A stretch of DNA of 64,000 nt, taken from NCBI GenBank assembly GCA_035248685.1, contig DATFHF010000047.1:24562-88561 (forward strand). The letters run 5' to 3'. A program made the position numbers and the translations under genes. Shown in pieces: positions 23,558 to 31,126 of the stretch (positions within the stretch are counted from its first letter, which is position 1; every line of letters begins with the position of its first letter). A model generated the notes under the pieces. It did not search any database, was not told where the DNA came from, and worked only from the letters and a program-made list of their open reading frames with translations. Origin of the DNA: Jatrophihabitans_A sp035248685. GTDB lineage: Bacteria > Actinomycetota > Actinomycetes > Mycobacteriales > Jatrophihabitantaceae.

Positions 23558-26314
23558 ATGTTTCGACGAATCCAGATTCTGCTGCTACTGTGCGCTGTCC
23601 TGCTGACATCCTTGGTGGCCACGACCACGCAAGCGATCGCCGCGCCAGCAGGCGGTGTCGGTAGCGCAGCTGTTCGATACGGCGATTGGGTCGCGGCCGG
23701 CGGCGACAACGGTGGGCGGCAGGGTAACCCGTACGAGGCCACCTTGACCGCGTCCAACCTGAGTCGGCTGGCGCCCGCCTGGTCGGTACCGGGTGTGATA
23801 TCGACCGACGATCCGTTTCTGTCGGTAGGCGGCTTGGTCATCTTCAACGCCCACTTCGACGGCACGGACGGCCTGGAAGCGGTGTCCAACGTCAACGGAT
23901 CGGTGGTGTGGAAGCACCCGAACGTCGGCGGTGCGCTTGCTGCGGACGGCACTACGGTCTTCACCGGCGGCCACCAGGTCATCGGTGGCAAGTCGGTTCT
24001 GGGTATCGCAGCGTTGGATATGGCAACCGGCGTAACCCGGTGGTTCACCCCGCAGCCGGATGGGCGGGCGTACTACGTGTGGCCGAGAATGGCGACCGGC
24101 GCCGGCATGGTGTTCATCGATTTCAGCGCCGGACGGGACGACTACCTCGCCGCCTTCAGTGAGACCACTGGAGCGTTGCGATGGTTCACTCCGCTGGCCT
24201 ACTTCGGTGGGGTGACCTTCGCGGCTGGTCAGGTATTGGTGGCCGGCGCCGATGGCTCCGGGACGCGGTCACTCGATCCGCTGACCGGACGAGTTGCCTG
24301 GACTGACTACGCGCCGCAGCAGTGGTCGCCGACCGTGATCGATGGTGTCGCGATCAGCTGGAGCTCGCAGGACGGGCACGTTTCCGCCATACCGATCGCG
24401 CAGTGTGCCGGAAAGGCGGCCTGTCCGGAAGCCTGGATGGTCGCACTGCCGAGCACGGTAGGCGGTGTCGCCGGCGCAAACGGAGTGCTGGTTGTGGATG
24501 TTCAGCAGCATTCTTCGGCTGCCTCGTATCTGCAGGCCATCGACCTGCACAGCGGTCGGTTGCTATGGACAGCTACTAACCCGGTCGGCGGAGGCGGCAC
24601 CCTCAGCACCGCCGGTTCGCTCGTTTACTCCAGCCCCGGCTATATCGGCGGCAACACGGTCCTGACCGCGTGGTCGCTCGGCGGATGTGGTGCCGCGCAC
24701 TGCACCAGCCCGGTGTGGTCCTACACCTTCCCGGACCCGGCTGGTGAAAGCTCGTCCGCCGTCGAGGTCGCGCACGGGCACCTGATGGTTGAGCTGCAGT
24801 TCGGCGGCCTGCAATCGCTCAGCCTGGGCACGAACAACCCGGCTTTCCAGAGCGTCCTCGGATCGTCATCCGGTGTCGCCAGCGCCTCGCCGGCGGCCGG
24901 GCGAATCGATCTGTTCGCCGTGAATATGCAAGGGCAACTGGTGCATCGAGTGGACCAGGTGGGCGGCCCGTGGTCTGCCTGGACCACATTGGGTGGCGGC
25001 AGCAACTTCACCGGGACGCCGGCCGTGGTGTCCGAGGGGCCGGCTGCCCTCGATGTGTTCGTCCGAACGACTACCGGTGCGCTTCAGCACATCAGCTACC
25101 ACGGCGCGTGGTCCGGCTTCGACACCGTCGCCAATAATGTGCAGCATTCGCCTACGGCGGTGTCCGCTGCGGCCGGGCGGATTGATCTGTTCTGGCTTGC
25201 CGAAGCCTCGGGGGCCATGACCCTTCATCAACTCAGCTACGACGGCAGTAGTTGGAAGGCATCGCTTGCTGCGAGCCATGAGCCTTATCGGGCCCTCAGC
25301 GCGGCATCGACCGGCTCCGGTGTCATCGAACTCTTTGCGGTGAATGCTCAAGGCAAGCTGATCCGGGCGAGGTTGTCCAACGGTGCCTTGGGCGCCTGGA
25401 GTTCGGTTGCCACCGCCAGCCGCTCATATCTCCTCAGCGCTGATTCGGCGCTGTCCGTCGCCGCGGTTTCCACCGGCGCCGGAAGGGTTGAGGTGTTTTA
25501 CCCGCAGGACGCAAGCACTGTCATGCATATCTCCTATGACGAATCGTCGGGGCTGGCGACCGAGCCTGCGGCGCAGGTAGTGCCGATGCAGATGGGGCTG
25601 AGTGCGGCGTCGGCCGGTGGTGGCCGGATCGACCTGTTCGCCGTGGGCACGGATTTCGCCGTCCAGCAGGCTGTCTACGTCCGTGGTGTGTTCGGCCCGT
25701 TCAGTCAACCGGCCGAAATCGGCGCCGCGACCTGCTCGGCCAGCGTGCTGCCGCAGCGGATCGCCATTGCCTCGCCTGTGACTTCAGTGACGACCAGGGT
25801 GGCAACCAACTGCCCGGACTACCAGGCAACAGTCGTGTTCCACAGTGGAACCGGCATCCGGGGACCGGTGCACTACGGCTCGGTGACCGGACAGTCGGCA
25901 GGGTTCACCTTCGACGCCAGAGTCCACCACGTCGGCTCCTATACCGCGACGCTGGACAATGGATACGCAGCCGGAGGCACGGCGGCGCTCAACTGGATTC
26001 CGACAGCCACCACCGTCAAATTCGCCAGCTACGCCTACATCGCTACCTCGCGTTCGGGCAGCGCGGTCTATGTGAACGGGCTGATCAAGAACTACGCCGG
26101 CGGTGCTCGTCCGGGGCTGGTCAGGGGAGCCGGACGCGTCGTCTACCTCCAGCGATACCTGCCGTCCGGTTGGCAGACCATGCTTTCCCGGACGGCCACC
26201 TCGACCGGCCAGATCAGTGTGGGCTTCATCGCGACCACCCGGCTGCAGTACCGCTTGGTCGTCTCCGAAACCAGCGCCGCCTGGCATGCCATCAGCGTGT
26301 CCAGTCTCCGCTGA
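23558..26314 (+). CDS. Secreted two-part beta-propeller protein (PQQ-like plus PLL/lectin-like repeats)
   Basis: A 918-residue exported protein. The ATG at 23558 (signal peptide MFRRIQILLLLCAVLL) follows a G-run; an upstream in-frame ATG adds 23 non-signal residues. Residues about 40-420 look like a PQQ/pyrrolo-quinoline-type propeller with WKHPNVGG-, MATGVTRWF-, LDPLTGRVAW- and LHSGRLLW-like blades. Residues about 440-730 hold at least five repeats of the form GRIDLFAV...QGQLVHR...GPWSAW, as in PLL/fucose-lectin propellers. The C-terminus appears Ig-like (VTSVTTRVATNC, ATTVKFASYAY, YVNGLIKNYAGG). The repeats point to binding of sugars or surface polymers. No enzymatic residues are claimed. 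Confidence 0.8.
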   Translation: MFRRIQILLLLCAVLLTSLVATTTQAIAAPAGGVGSAAVRYGDWVAAGGDNGGRQGNPYEATLTASNLSRLAPAWSVPGVISTDDPFLSVGGLVIFNAHFDGTDGLEAVSNVNGSVVWKHPNVGGALAADGTTVFTGGHQVIGGKSVLGIAALDMATGVTRWFTPQPDGRAYYVWPRMATGAGMVFIDFSAGRDDYLAAFSETTGALRWFTPLAYFGGVTFAAGQVLVAGADGSGTRSLDPLTGRVAWTDYAPQQWSPTVIDGVAISWSSQDGHVSAIPIAQCAGKAACPEAWMVALPSTVGGVAGANGVLVVDVQQHSSAASYLQAIDLHSGRLLWTATNPVGGGGTLSTAGSLVYSSPGYIGGNTVLTAWSLGGCGAAHCTSPVWSYTFPDPAGESSSAVEVAHGHLMVELQFGGLQSLSLGTNNPAFQSVLGSSSGVASASPAAGRIDLFAVNMQGQLVHRVDQVGGPWSAWTTLGGGSNFTGTPAVVSEGPAALDVFVRTTTGALQHISYHGAWSGFDTVANNVQHSPTAVSAAAGRIDLFWLAEASGAMTLHQLSYDGSSWKASLAASHEPYRALSAASTGSGVIELFAVNAQGKLIRARLSNGALGAWSSVATASRSYLLSADSALSVAAVSTGAGRVEVFYPQDASTVMHISYDESSGLATEPAAQVVPMQMGLSAASAGGGRIDLFAVGTDFAVQQAVYVRGVFGPFSQPAEIGAATCSASVLPQRIAIASPVTSVTTRVATNCPDYQATVVFHSGTGIRGPVHYGSVTGQSAGFTFDARVHHVGSYTATLDNGYAAGGTAALNWIPTATTVKFASYAYIATSRSGSAVYVNGLIKNYAGGARPGLVRGAGRVVYLQRYLPSGWQTMLSRTATSTGQISVGFIATTRLQYRLVVSETSAAWHAISVSSLR

Positions 26315-26331
26315 CACTACTGAACCCGGCC

Positions 26332-26398
26332 TCGAGTGGGCGATTGCGGCTCGAGTGGGCACTTGCAACTGCCCACTCGTGCCCGAACTGCCCACTCG
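26332..26398. terminator. Nested hairpin region between convergent genes
   Basis: The 9-mer CGAGTGGGC occurs twice and its complement GCCCACTCG twice (last copies near 26371-26379 and 26390-26398), giving alternative stems. It lies between the propeller-protein stop (26314) and the thioesterase stop (26489). Confidence 0.7.
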
Positions 26399-26488
26399 CG
26401 CGGAGGGACGGTTTAGTTGGCGCGTAGACGAACCTAACTGATCACCGTGCCGACATCGGCGACACGCGGATTAGCTACCGGACCGAAG

Positions 26489-27265
26489 CTACCGATCTCG
26501 CGGCCGGCCGCCGGCCACCTCATCGAACGCCGCCACTACCAGCTCGGCGATTTCAGCCGAGTGCGGCTGGACGAAGAAATGGTCACCGGTGAAACAGGTT
26601 TGGAGAAGCGGCCGGGTGCTGTCCAGCGCCCAGCCAGCCGCCAGCTCGGCCTCGGCATACGGGTCGTCCCGGCCACGCAGCACGTGGATGGGCAGCTCCA
26701 GCGGCGGCTCGGCCCGGTAGCGGTAACACTCGCTCAGCGCGAAGTCGGCGCGAATGCCCGGCAATAGCAGGCCGGTCAGCTCCCGGTCGTCGAGGATTTC
26801 GGTGGGCGTGCCCTGGTAGTCACGCAAGGCCGCGATCAGCTCGTCGTCCGGCAGCTGGTGTAACCGTTGTTTCACCACCCGGGTCTGCGGACCTTCCGAC
26901 CCGCAGACCCACAACCAGCACGGTTCGGGCAGCTGCTGCCGGCGCAACGCCCGAGCCACCTCGAAGGCCACCAGCGCACCCAGGCTATGACCGAAGAACG
27001 CGAACGGCCGATCGCGCTGCGCGGTCAGCTCGGCGACCGCCGCGGTGAGCCGGCCGACCAGCTCGTCCAGGTCGTACAGCGGCGGTTCGAACAGCCGCAC
27101 GCCGCGTCCCGGCAGCAGCGCCACCTGTAACTCCACCGCGCTGCCGAGTTCGTCCTGCCAGGGCAGCACGGCAGCCGCGTTGCCGCCGGCATGCGGGAAG
27201 TAGAACAGCCGGGGCGCATCGGCGAGCTCGGTGGCCTGGCAGAACCAGGCTTGCTGGGTGTTCAC
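26489..27265 (-). CDS. Type II thioesterase (alpha/beta hydrolase)
   Basis: A 258-residue external thioesterase of the kind that clears stalled or wrong acyl groups from PKS/NRPS carrier proteins. FYFPHAGGNA (21-30), the nucleophile Ser94 in FGHSLGA, GRDDPYA holding a likely Asp, and catalytic His229 in GDHFF complete the set. The start is a GTG at 27265 with AAGGAGGA upstream. Its presence implies a carrier-protein-based pathway, yet no carrier protein is in the window. It converges on the propeller gene and is divergent from the ATP-grasp region. Confidence 0.92.
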   Translation of the reverse strand: MNTQQAWFCQATELADAPRLFYFPHAGGNAAAVLPWQDELGSAVELQVALLPGRGVRLFEPPLYDLDELVGRLTAAVAELTAQRDRPFAFFGHSLGALVAFEVARALRRQQLPEPCWLWVCGSEGPQTRVVKQRLHQLPDDELIAALRDYQGTPTEILDDRELTGLLLPGIRADFALSECYRYRAEPPLELPIHVLRGRDDPYAEAELAAGWALDSTRPLLQTCFTGDHFFVQPHSAEIAELVVAAFDEVAGGRPRDR

Positions 27266-27426
27266 CTCGTCTCCTCCTTCAGCGGCCCGCGAGTACCGGC
27301 AGGGACGCTGCGCTGACGGCATCGGCGATCGCCTGCACCTCCACTTTTCGCAGGTCTCATTCCATCACGACGGGTTGATCCGACAATGGGACTCGGCTAG
27401 CGGGTTGCTACGAAGACAAAGCATCC

Positions 27427-27450
27427 GGCGAAGAACGTTGACACTTCGCC
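27427..27450. promoter_or_regulatory. Inverted repeat in a divergent promoter region, possible operator
   Basis: GGCGAAG (27427-27433) and CTTCGCC (27444-27450) are separated by 10 bases, inside the 310-base gap between the thioesterase start and the plus-strand ATP-grasp unit. No gene is seen in the gap. Seven-bp arms in GC-rich DNA are weak evidence. Confidence 0.3.
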
Positions 27451-27575
27451 GCCACGAAAACAGAATGGCGACGGCAGCCGGGGCCGGAGGGCTGCCAGTC
27501 ATCGTTGAATCGTCTCCGCGTGCAATGTCTCGCTGCCACGGTGAGTTTCGCACGCTCAAACAGTAAGGAGCGGCG

Positions 27576-27715
27576 GTGAAGGCATACCTAGCGGCGCTGC
27601 GGATCGCCGATTTCCGGTGCTGCCTCGGCGCACCGTGCCGCAGCTGTACCGCAACCGGACCGTCAACCGGCTGGTCGCGGTTCTGAACGAGAATGGGACG
27701 GAAGTATCAGCATGA
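27576..27715 (+). pseudogene. Remnant of a deleted gene, N-terminus like an MFS exporter
   Basis: An AAGGAG site at 27565-27570 is followed five bases later by GTG and MKAYLAALRIADFR, which looks like the first residues of a major-facilitator exporter. The frame then turns to non-protein-like sequence and stops at 27686. In another frame a protein-like end, VNRLVAVLNENGTEVSA, stops at 27713-27715, overlapping the next ATG. The simplest reading is an internal deletion that left only the two ends of a gene once coupled to the downstream unit. A functional 36-residue peptide from 27576 is the alternative. Confidence 0.5.
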
Positions 27716-27801
27716 ACGAGCATCGCAGCGAGCGCCAGCGAGCGAGGAGCGGAGTGAATCCAGCGATGAGCGCTTGCGCGAAGAGCAGAATAGCCAAATG
27801 A
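27712..27801 (+). CDS. Possible 29-residue upstream ORF coupled to the ATP-grasp gene
   Basis: ATG 27712 has a GGAAG site seven bases before it and begins MNEHRSER, the same eight residues that begin the ATP-grasp enzyme. It stops at 27799-27801, overlapping the ATG at 27798. The enzyme's own start has only a weak GAAGAG, so translation may depend on coupling from this frame. It may instead be a by-product of a duplicated start region. No function is claimed for the peptide. Confidence 0.35.
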   Translation: MNEHRSERQRARSGVNPAMSACAKSRIAK

Positions 27802-27822
27802 ACGAGCATCGCAGCGAGCGCC
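27712..27822 (+). repeat. 25-bp direct repeat that duplicates a translation start
   Basis: Positions 27712-27736 and 27798-27822 are identical, beginning ATGAACGAGCATCGC. They are 86 bases apart, so the two ATGs are in different frames. The sequence between is rich in GCGAGCG/GAGCG units, of the sort seen in dispersed intergenic repeats of actinomycetes. Confidence 0.8.
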
Positions 27823-29030
27823 CACGGTTGCTATTGGTCACGACCGGCTCCTGGGTTTATCGCGCGTACCTGCTCGCCTCGTTGGCCGAGGACTACGACG
27901 TCTGGTTGTTCGCCGAGCGCGAGCTGGACTGGGCCGCCCCGCACGTCGTCGGGTACACCCAGCTGGACACCTCGGACGTGGACGCCATGATCGAACCGGC
28001 CCGGGCGGTGGCCCCGGATGGCGTGCTGACCTGGGACGAGCCGCGGGTGGTGCACGCCGCCCGGCTGGCCGCCGCGCTGGGGTTGCCGGGCTGCACGCCG
28101 GAATCCGCGCTGCGCTGTCGGGACAAGCACGCCACCCGAACGGCGCTGGCGGCGGCCGGCGTGCCGCAGGCCACGTCCATCCTGGTGACCACTCTGGCGC
28201 AGGCGCGGGCGGCGGCCGAGCAGGTCGGTTATCCGCTGGTGCTCAAGGCCCGCGCGCTCGGCGCGAGCATCGGCGTGGTCAAGGTGGAGCGGCCGGATCA
28301 GCTTGTCTCCCGGTTCCGGATCGCGCGGGGTGCCGATGTGCCTACCGTGACCGAGATGCCGCCGGGCGACGTGCTGGTCGAGGAGTACTTGCAGGGTCCG
28401 GAGATCAGCATCGATGCCGGTTTCGCCGACGGCGTCATGTCGATCGGCTACTTGGCCCGCAAGCAGATCGGCTACCCACCCTACTTCGAAGAGATCGGCC
28501 ATCTGGTGGACGGCGCTGATCCGCTGCTTCAGGACGACCAGTTGCGCAAGGTGCTGGCGGCCTCGCACGAGGCGGTCGGCTACCACACCGGCTGGACGCA
28601 CACCGAGCTGCGGCTCACCCCGGACGGTCCGAAGGTGGTGGAGATCAACGCGCGCATCGGTGGCGACCGGATTCCGCACCTCGCTGACCTGGCCACCGGC
28701 GTGCGGGCCGCGACCGCAGCCGCCGCGATCGCCTGCGGCAGGTCTCCGGATGTGCGGCCGGTGCGTTCTCGGGTCGCCGGGATCCGGTTCTGCTACCCGG
28801 ACCGGGACGTGGTTGTCCGCGAGGTGCGCATCGACTGGGACAAGATGCCGGCGACGGTGGCCTTCGCCGAGCCGATTGCCGAGCCCGGCAAGCAGTTGCT
28901 GCTACCGCCGGCCGGACACGTGAGCAGTCGGTATGCCTACGTCACGGTGGTGGCCGACACGGTCGAGCAGTGCACCGCCGACCTGGCCGCGGCAGCCGAT
29001 GCGATCAGCCTCGACCTGCTGGCGCCTTGA
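27798..29030 (+). CDS. ATP-grasp enzyme (carboxylate-amine ligase type)
   Basis: A 410-residue ATP-grasp protein. The N-terminal domain starts RLLLVTTGSWVYRAYLLASL. Lys-bearing YPLVLKARALGASIGVVKV (about 148-166) is the nucleotide loop, VLVEEYLQGPEISIDA the grasp strand, and ELRLTPDGPKVVEINARIGG (about 270-290) the Mg/ATP acid block with Glu and Asn. Family members join a carboxylate to an amine through an acyl phosphate, as in dipeptide and amide-bond ligases of antibiotic clusters. Its start lies in a 25-bp duplicated sequence and overlaps the stop of a short upstream ORF. With the condensation enzymes and thioesterase it may form an amide bond in the same product. That link is inference. 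Confidence 0.88.
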   Translation: MNEHRSERPRLLLVTTGSWVYRAYLLASLAEDYDVWLFAERELDWAAPHVVGYTQLDTSDVDAMIEPARAVAPDGVLTWDEPRVVHAARLAAALGLPGCTPESALRCRDKHATRTALAAAGVPQATSILVTTLAQARAAAEQVGYPLVLKARALGASIGVVKVERPDQLVSRFRIARGADVPTVTEMPPGDVLVEEYLQGPEISIDAGFADGVMSIGYLARKQIGYPPYFEEIGHLVDGADPLLQDDQLRKVLAASHEAVGYHTGWTHTELRLTPDGPKVVEINARIGGDRIPHLADLATGVRAATAAAAIACGRSPDVRPVRSRVAGIRFCYPDRDVVVREVRIDWDKMPATVAFAEPIAEPGKQLLLPPAGHVSSRYAYVTVVADTVEQCTADLAAAADAISLDLLAP

Positions 29031-29281
29031 CCATCTGCGCCGGTTTGTAGTCACAGCCCTTGCGGCACGTCCCACACGGGTGACGGTCGCAGCTCCAAGA
29101 GATCATTTGGAAAACATTTATCGGGTGACTGCACAGATGCCGCCGCGATTATGCAATGCAATCGGCGCATGCGGCGATAGCCCCGCACCAGCTGGCTTCA
29201 AATGCGCTACCAAACGCTGTCGGTAGCCTCCATAACCCACGATGTAGTAGGCCGACCGCGCCCCATCTCAATATCTAAGTA

Positions 29282-29301
29282 TTAGTTCGATGTCGAACTA
29301 A
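29282..29301. promoter_or_regulatory. AT-rich palindrome, likely operator
   Basis: TTAGTTCGA and TCGAACTAA flank two bases (29282-29290 and 29293-29301), a perfect 9-bp inverted repeat. It lies in a noticeably AT-richer 361-base gap (29031-29391) between the ATP-grasp stop and the convergent XRE gene, where no coding frame is supportable. Shape and size fit an XRE or TetR dimer site, but no promoter target is obvious, so the role is uncertain. Confidence 0.45.
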
Positions 29302-29391
29302 AGAACTTCTAACTCGGAGCAGTACTTGCAGTCAATAATTACGAAATCGGACCATGGCGTGAACAGCACTTGTATCTGACACTTGATGCTG

Positions 29392-29883
29392 CTATTTCGC
29401 AGCACGGCGTGTCGCGCTATCTCGACCGCGTTGCCACGCCTTGACGATCATCGCCGGCTCTCGTCGGTAGAGCGATGCCAGCTGGTCACGTAGCCGATCC
29501 GGCAGCTTTCGGTAGCCACGCTCGATCTCCGAAAGCGCGCTTCGATGGATTCCGACCTCGCGCGCGACGTCCGTCGCACTCAAGCCGGCGCGCTCGCGCA
29601 GGCTCGCCAGATCCGCCTGGTTGAGCGGTGTCCGTAACAAGTCGTCTGTGCTGATCCCGAGCACCTCGGCCAATCTGCCGAGATGTCCTGGCGAAGGAGA
29701 ACTCTTGCCCTGCTCCCAGGCCGTCGCAGCCTGCGGTGAGACATCGAGCAGAAGAGCCAGATCGCGGATGGTCAGGCCCCGCTCAGACCGTGCGCGTCTT
29801 AGTACTCCATGCGCAAACAGATGGACGCCAGTGGACGGCATCCGCACCCCCATTTCCGCCGTGAAGTCATAGTTGGAAGCCAT
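29392..29883 (-). CDS. XRE-family regulator with two helix-turn-helix domains
   Basis: A 163-residue protein holding two Cro/CI-type HTH units in series: residues about 28-82 (LRRARSERGLTIRDLALLL, PQAATAWEQGKSSPS) and about 92-142 (LRERAGLSATDVAREVGIHRSALSEIERGYRKLP). Tandem HTH units let a monomer or dimer read a longer site. No sensor domain is present. The gene is divergent from the small XRE gene at 30120, with about 236 bases between. An AT-rich palindrome lies past its 3' end at 29282-29301. It may act locally on the ATP-grasp region or on the small neighbour. No target is proven. Confidence 0.85.
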   Translation of the reverse strand: MASNYDFTAEMGVRMPSTGVHLFAHGVLRRARSERGLTIRDLALLLDVSPQAATAWEQGKSSPSPGHLGRLAEVLGISTDDLLRTPLNQADLASLRERAGLSATDVAREVGIHRSALSEIERGYRKLPDRLRDQLASLYRREPAMIVKAWQRGRDSATRRAAK

Positions 29884-30119
29884 GATTCCCTCCCGCGGAC
29901 GGCTCTGGACATTCGCTATGTGAACGCCACTTACTTACCGTGGTTGTTTAGGATGCAGACCTCCACCATAGAACGCTGTAATGTCCGGAAACGACCGGCG
30001 TCCGGAGGGAACGCCAGTCAAAGGCCTGCAGCCGCTTATCGCTGCCGGCCGGGGTCAGGGTGTCGAAGCGGACGTCGACACCCTGGCCCGTCCACGGGGG
30101 GCACGGGAGGAGCCGCGGG

Positions 30120-30338
30120 GTGCCGGTGCAGACTGCCTGGTTACGTGATCGTCAAACTCTTGATCAACTCGTCCGCCAGAGCGGTCTGTCTGAACGCGAA
30201 CTGGCCCGGCAGGCCTCGTTGAGCCACTCGACGGTGACCCATCTGTTGTCCGGGCGACGCCGGTCGTGTAGCCCGCAAACGGCCAAGGTCCTCGCCGACG
30301 TGCTAGGGGTCGATGTCTGGACGCTCTTCATTTTGTGA
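30120..30338 (+). CDS. Small XRE-type helix-turn-helix protein
   Basis: A 72-residue protein consisting of one HTH domain: LRDRQTLDQLVRQSGLSERELARQA then LSHSTVTHLLSGRR and KVLADVLGVDVWTLF, the pattern of phage-type Cro/CI proteins and of element-borne regulators. The GTG start at 30120 has a GGGAGGAG site eight bases upstream. The open frame from 30060 adds an Arg/Gly-rich head without a ribosome site. Small solitary HTH proteins of this type are frequent in integrative elements, but no integrase or relaxase is near. Divergent from the double-HTH regulator. Confidence 0.8.
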   Translation: MPVQTAWLRDRQTLDQLVRQSGLSERELARQASLSHSTVTHLLSGRRRSCSPQTAKVLADVLGVDVWTLFIL

Positions 30339-30344
30339 TCAGCA

Positions 30345-30397
30345 CCCGATCGTGCAACTTTCGCGCGCTCTGAGCCGGAAAGAATTGCACAATCGGG
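30345..30397. terminator. Imperfect hairpin sharing a core with the one at 16040
   Basis: Arms 30345-30362 and about 30378-30397 pair imperfectly. The left arm holds CGATCGTGCAACTT, the same core as the perfect hairpin at 16040-16087. It follows the small XRE gene by seven bases. Confidence 0.6.
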
Positions 30398-30476
30398 CGA
30401 GCAGCGGTGCCCGATACTGATAGGACGAAGCCGCAGCAACTTGACTAAAGCTGTCCCGTTCTGACTTGATGGGCCG

Positions 30477-30911
30477 GTGAGAGTTGCCGCGCTTGTGACC
30501 TGGCTACTCGCCGCAGTCGTGGGTGCCTACCTGCTGCGCACCTGGGTGGTGAACGGTGGCTGGCACCTCCGCCCGGGCGGCCAGCGGTCACGGTTCTCGC
30601 CCCTGCTCATCTTCGGTCACGCCGGGCTGGCGGCCTCCGGGCTGCTGGTGTGGGTCTGGTACAACCTCGCCCACGACCTGCCCCTGGCTTGGGTCACCGT
30701 CGGTGTGCTGGTGCCGGTCGCCACCCTCGGCTTCACCATGTTCGGGCTGTGGATCCGCGCGGGGCACGGCCAGCCGCGGGGCCGGCATGCCTTCGTCCCC
30801 CGGCATGCGGCCGAGGACCACTTCCCGCCGCCGGCGGTGCTCAGCCACGGCGTGTTCGCGGTGGCCACGGTGGCACTGGTGCTGGCCAGCGTTCTCCGAT
30901 CCAGCATCTGA
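30477..30911 (+). CDS. Four-TM membrane protein of unknown function
   Basis: A 144-residue integral membrane protein with hydrophobic segments about 3-22, 42-65, 72-94 and 120-140, and charged loops (GGWHLRPGGQRSRF, RAGHGQPRGRHAF). His residues near the segment ends (GHAGLAASG, NLAHDLP, LSHGVFAV) could ligate heme, but this is only a possibility. The start is a GTG at 30477 with a poor ribosome site (GATGGG). I recognise no named family. Its neighbours give no functional hint. Confidence 0.7.
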   Translation: MRVAALVTWLLAAVVGAYLLRTWVVNGGWHLRPGGQRSRFSPLLIFGHAGLAASGLLVWVWYNLAHDLPLAWVTVGVLVPVATLGFTMFGLWIRAGHGQPRGRHAFVPRHAAEDHFPPPAVLSHGVFAVATVALVLASVLRSSI

Positions 30912-30932
30912 GGAAGCCAGACGAAGCAGCAT

Positions 30933-31040
30933 TCAGCCGGCGGCGGTGACCGCCGCCAGGATCCGGGCCATCAGCTGAGTGGCGGTCAGCAGCGGGGCCA
31001 GCGGCACGAACAGCAGTCTCCACCCGGTAACCGCGGACCT
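30933..31040 (-). pseudogene. C-terminal fragment resembling a membrane protein
   Basis: One minus-strand frame reads VTGWRLLFVPLAPLL, then LMARILAAVTAAG and a stop at 30933-30935. The composition is protein-like and hydrophobic. The frame is closed by a stop upstream and has no start codon, so this may be the tail of a decayed gene after the patatin-like gene. No other gene is seen in 30912-31126. Low certainty: hydrophobic frames arise by chance in GC-rich DNA. Confidence 0.25.
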
Positions 31041-31126
31041 TCACCTGCCGATGTCGCGAACCGGGCCGGCCACAGCACGGTGACGTTGTCCCGGCTGGCA
31101 GCCGCCGCAGCAGCGCCGGATCGGCG

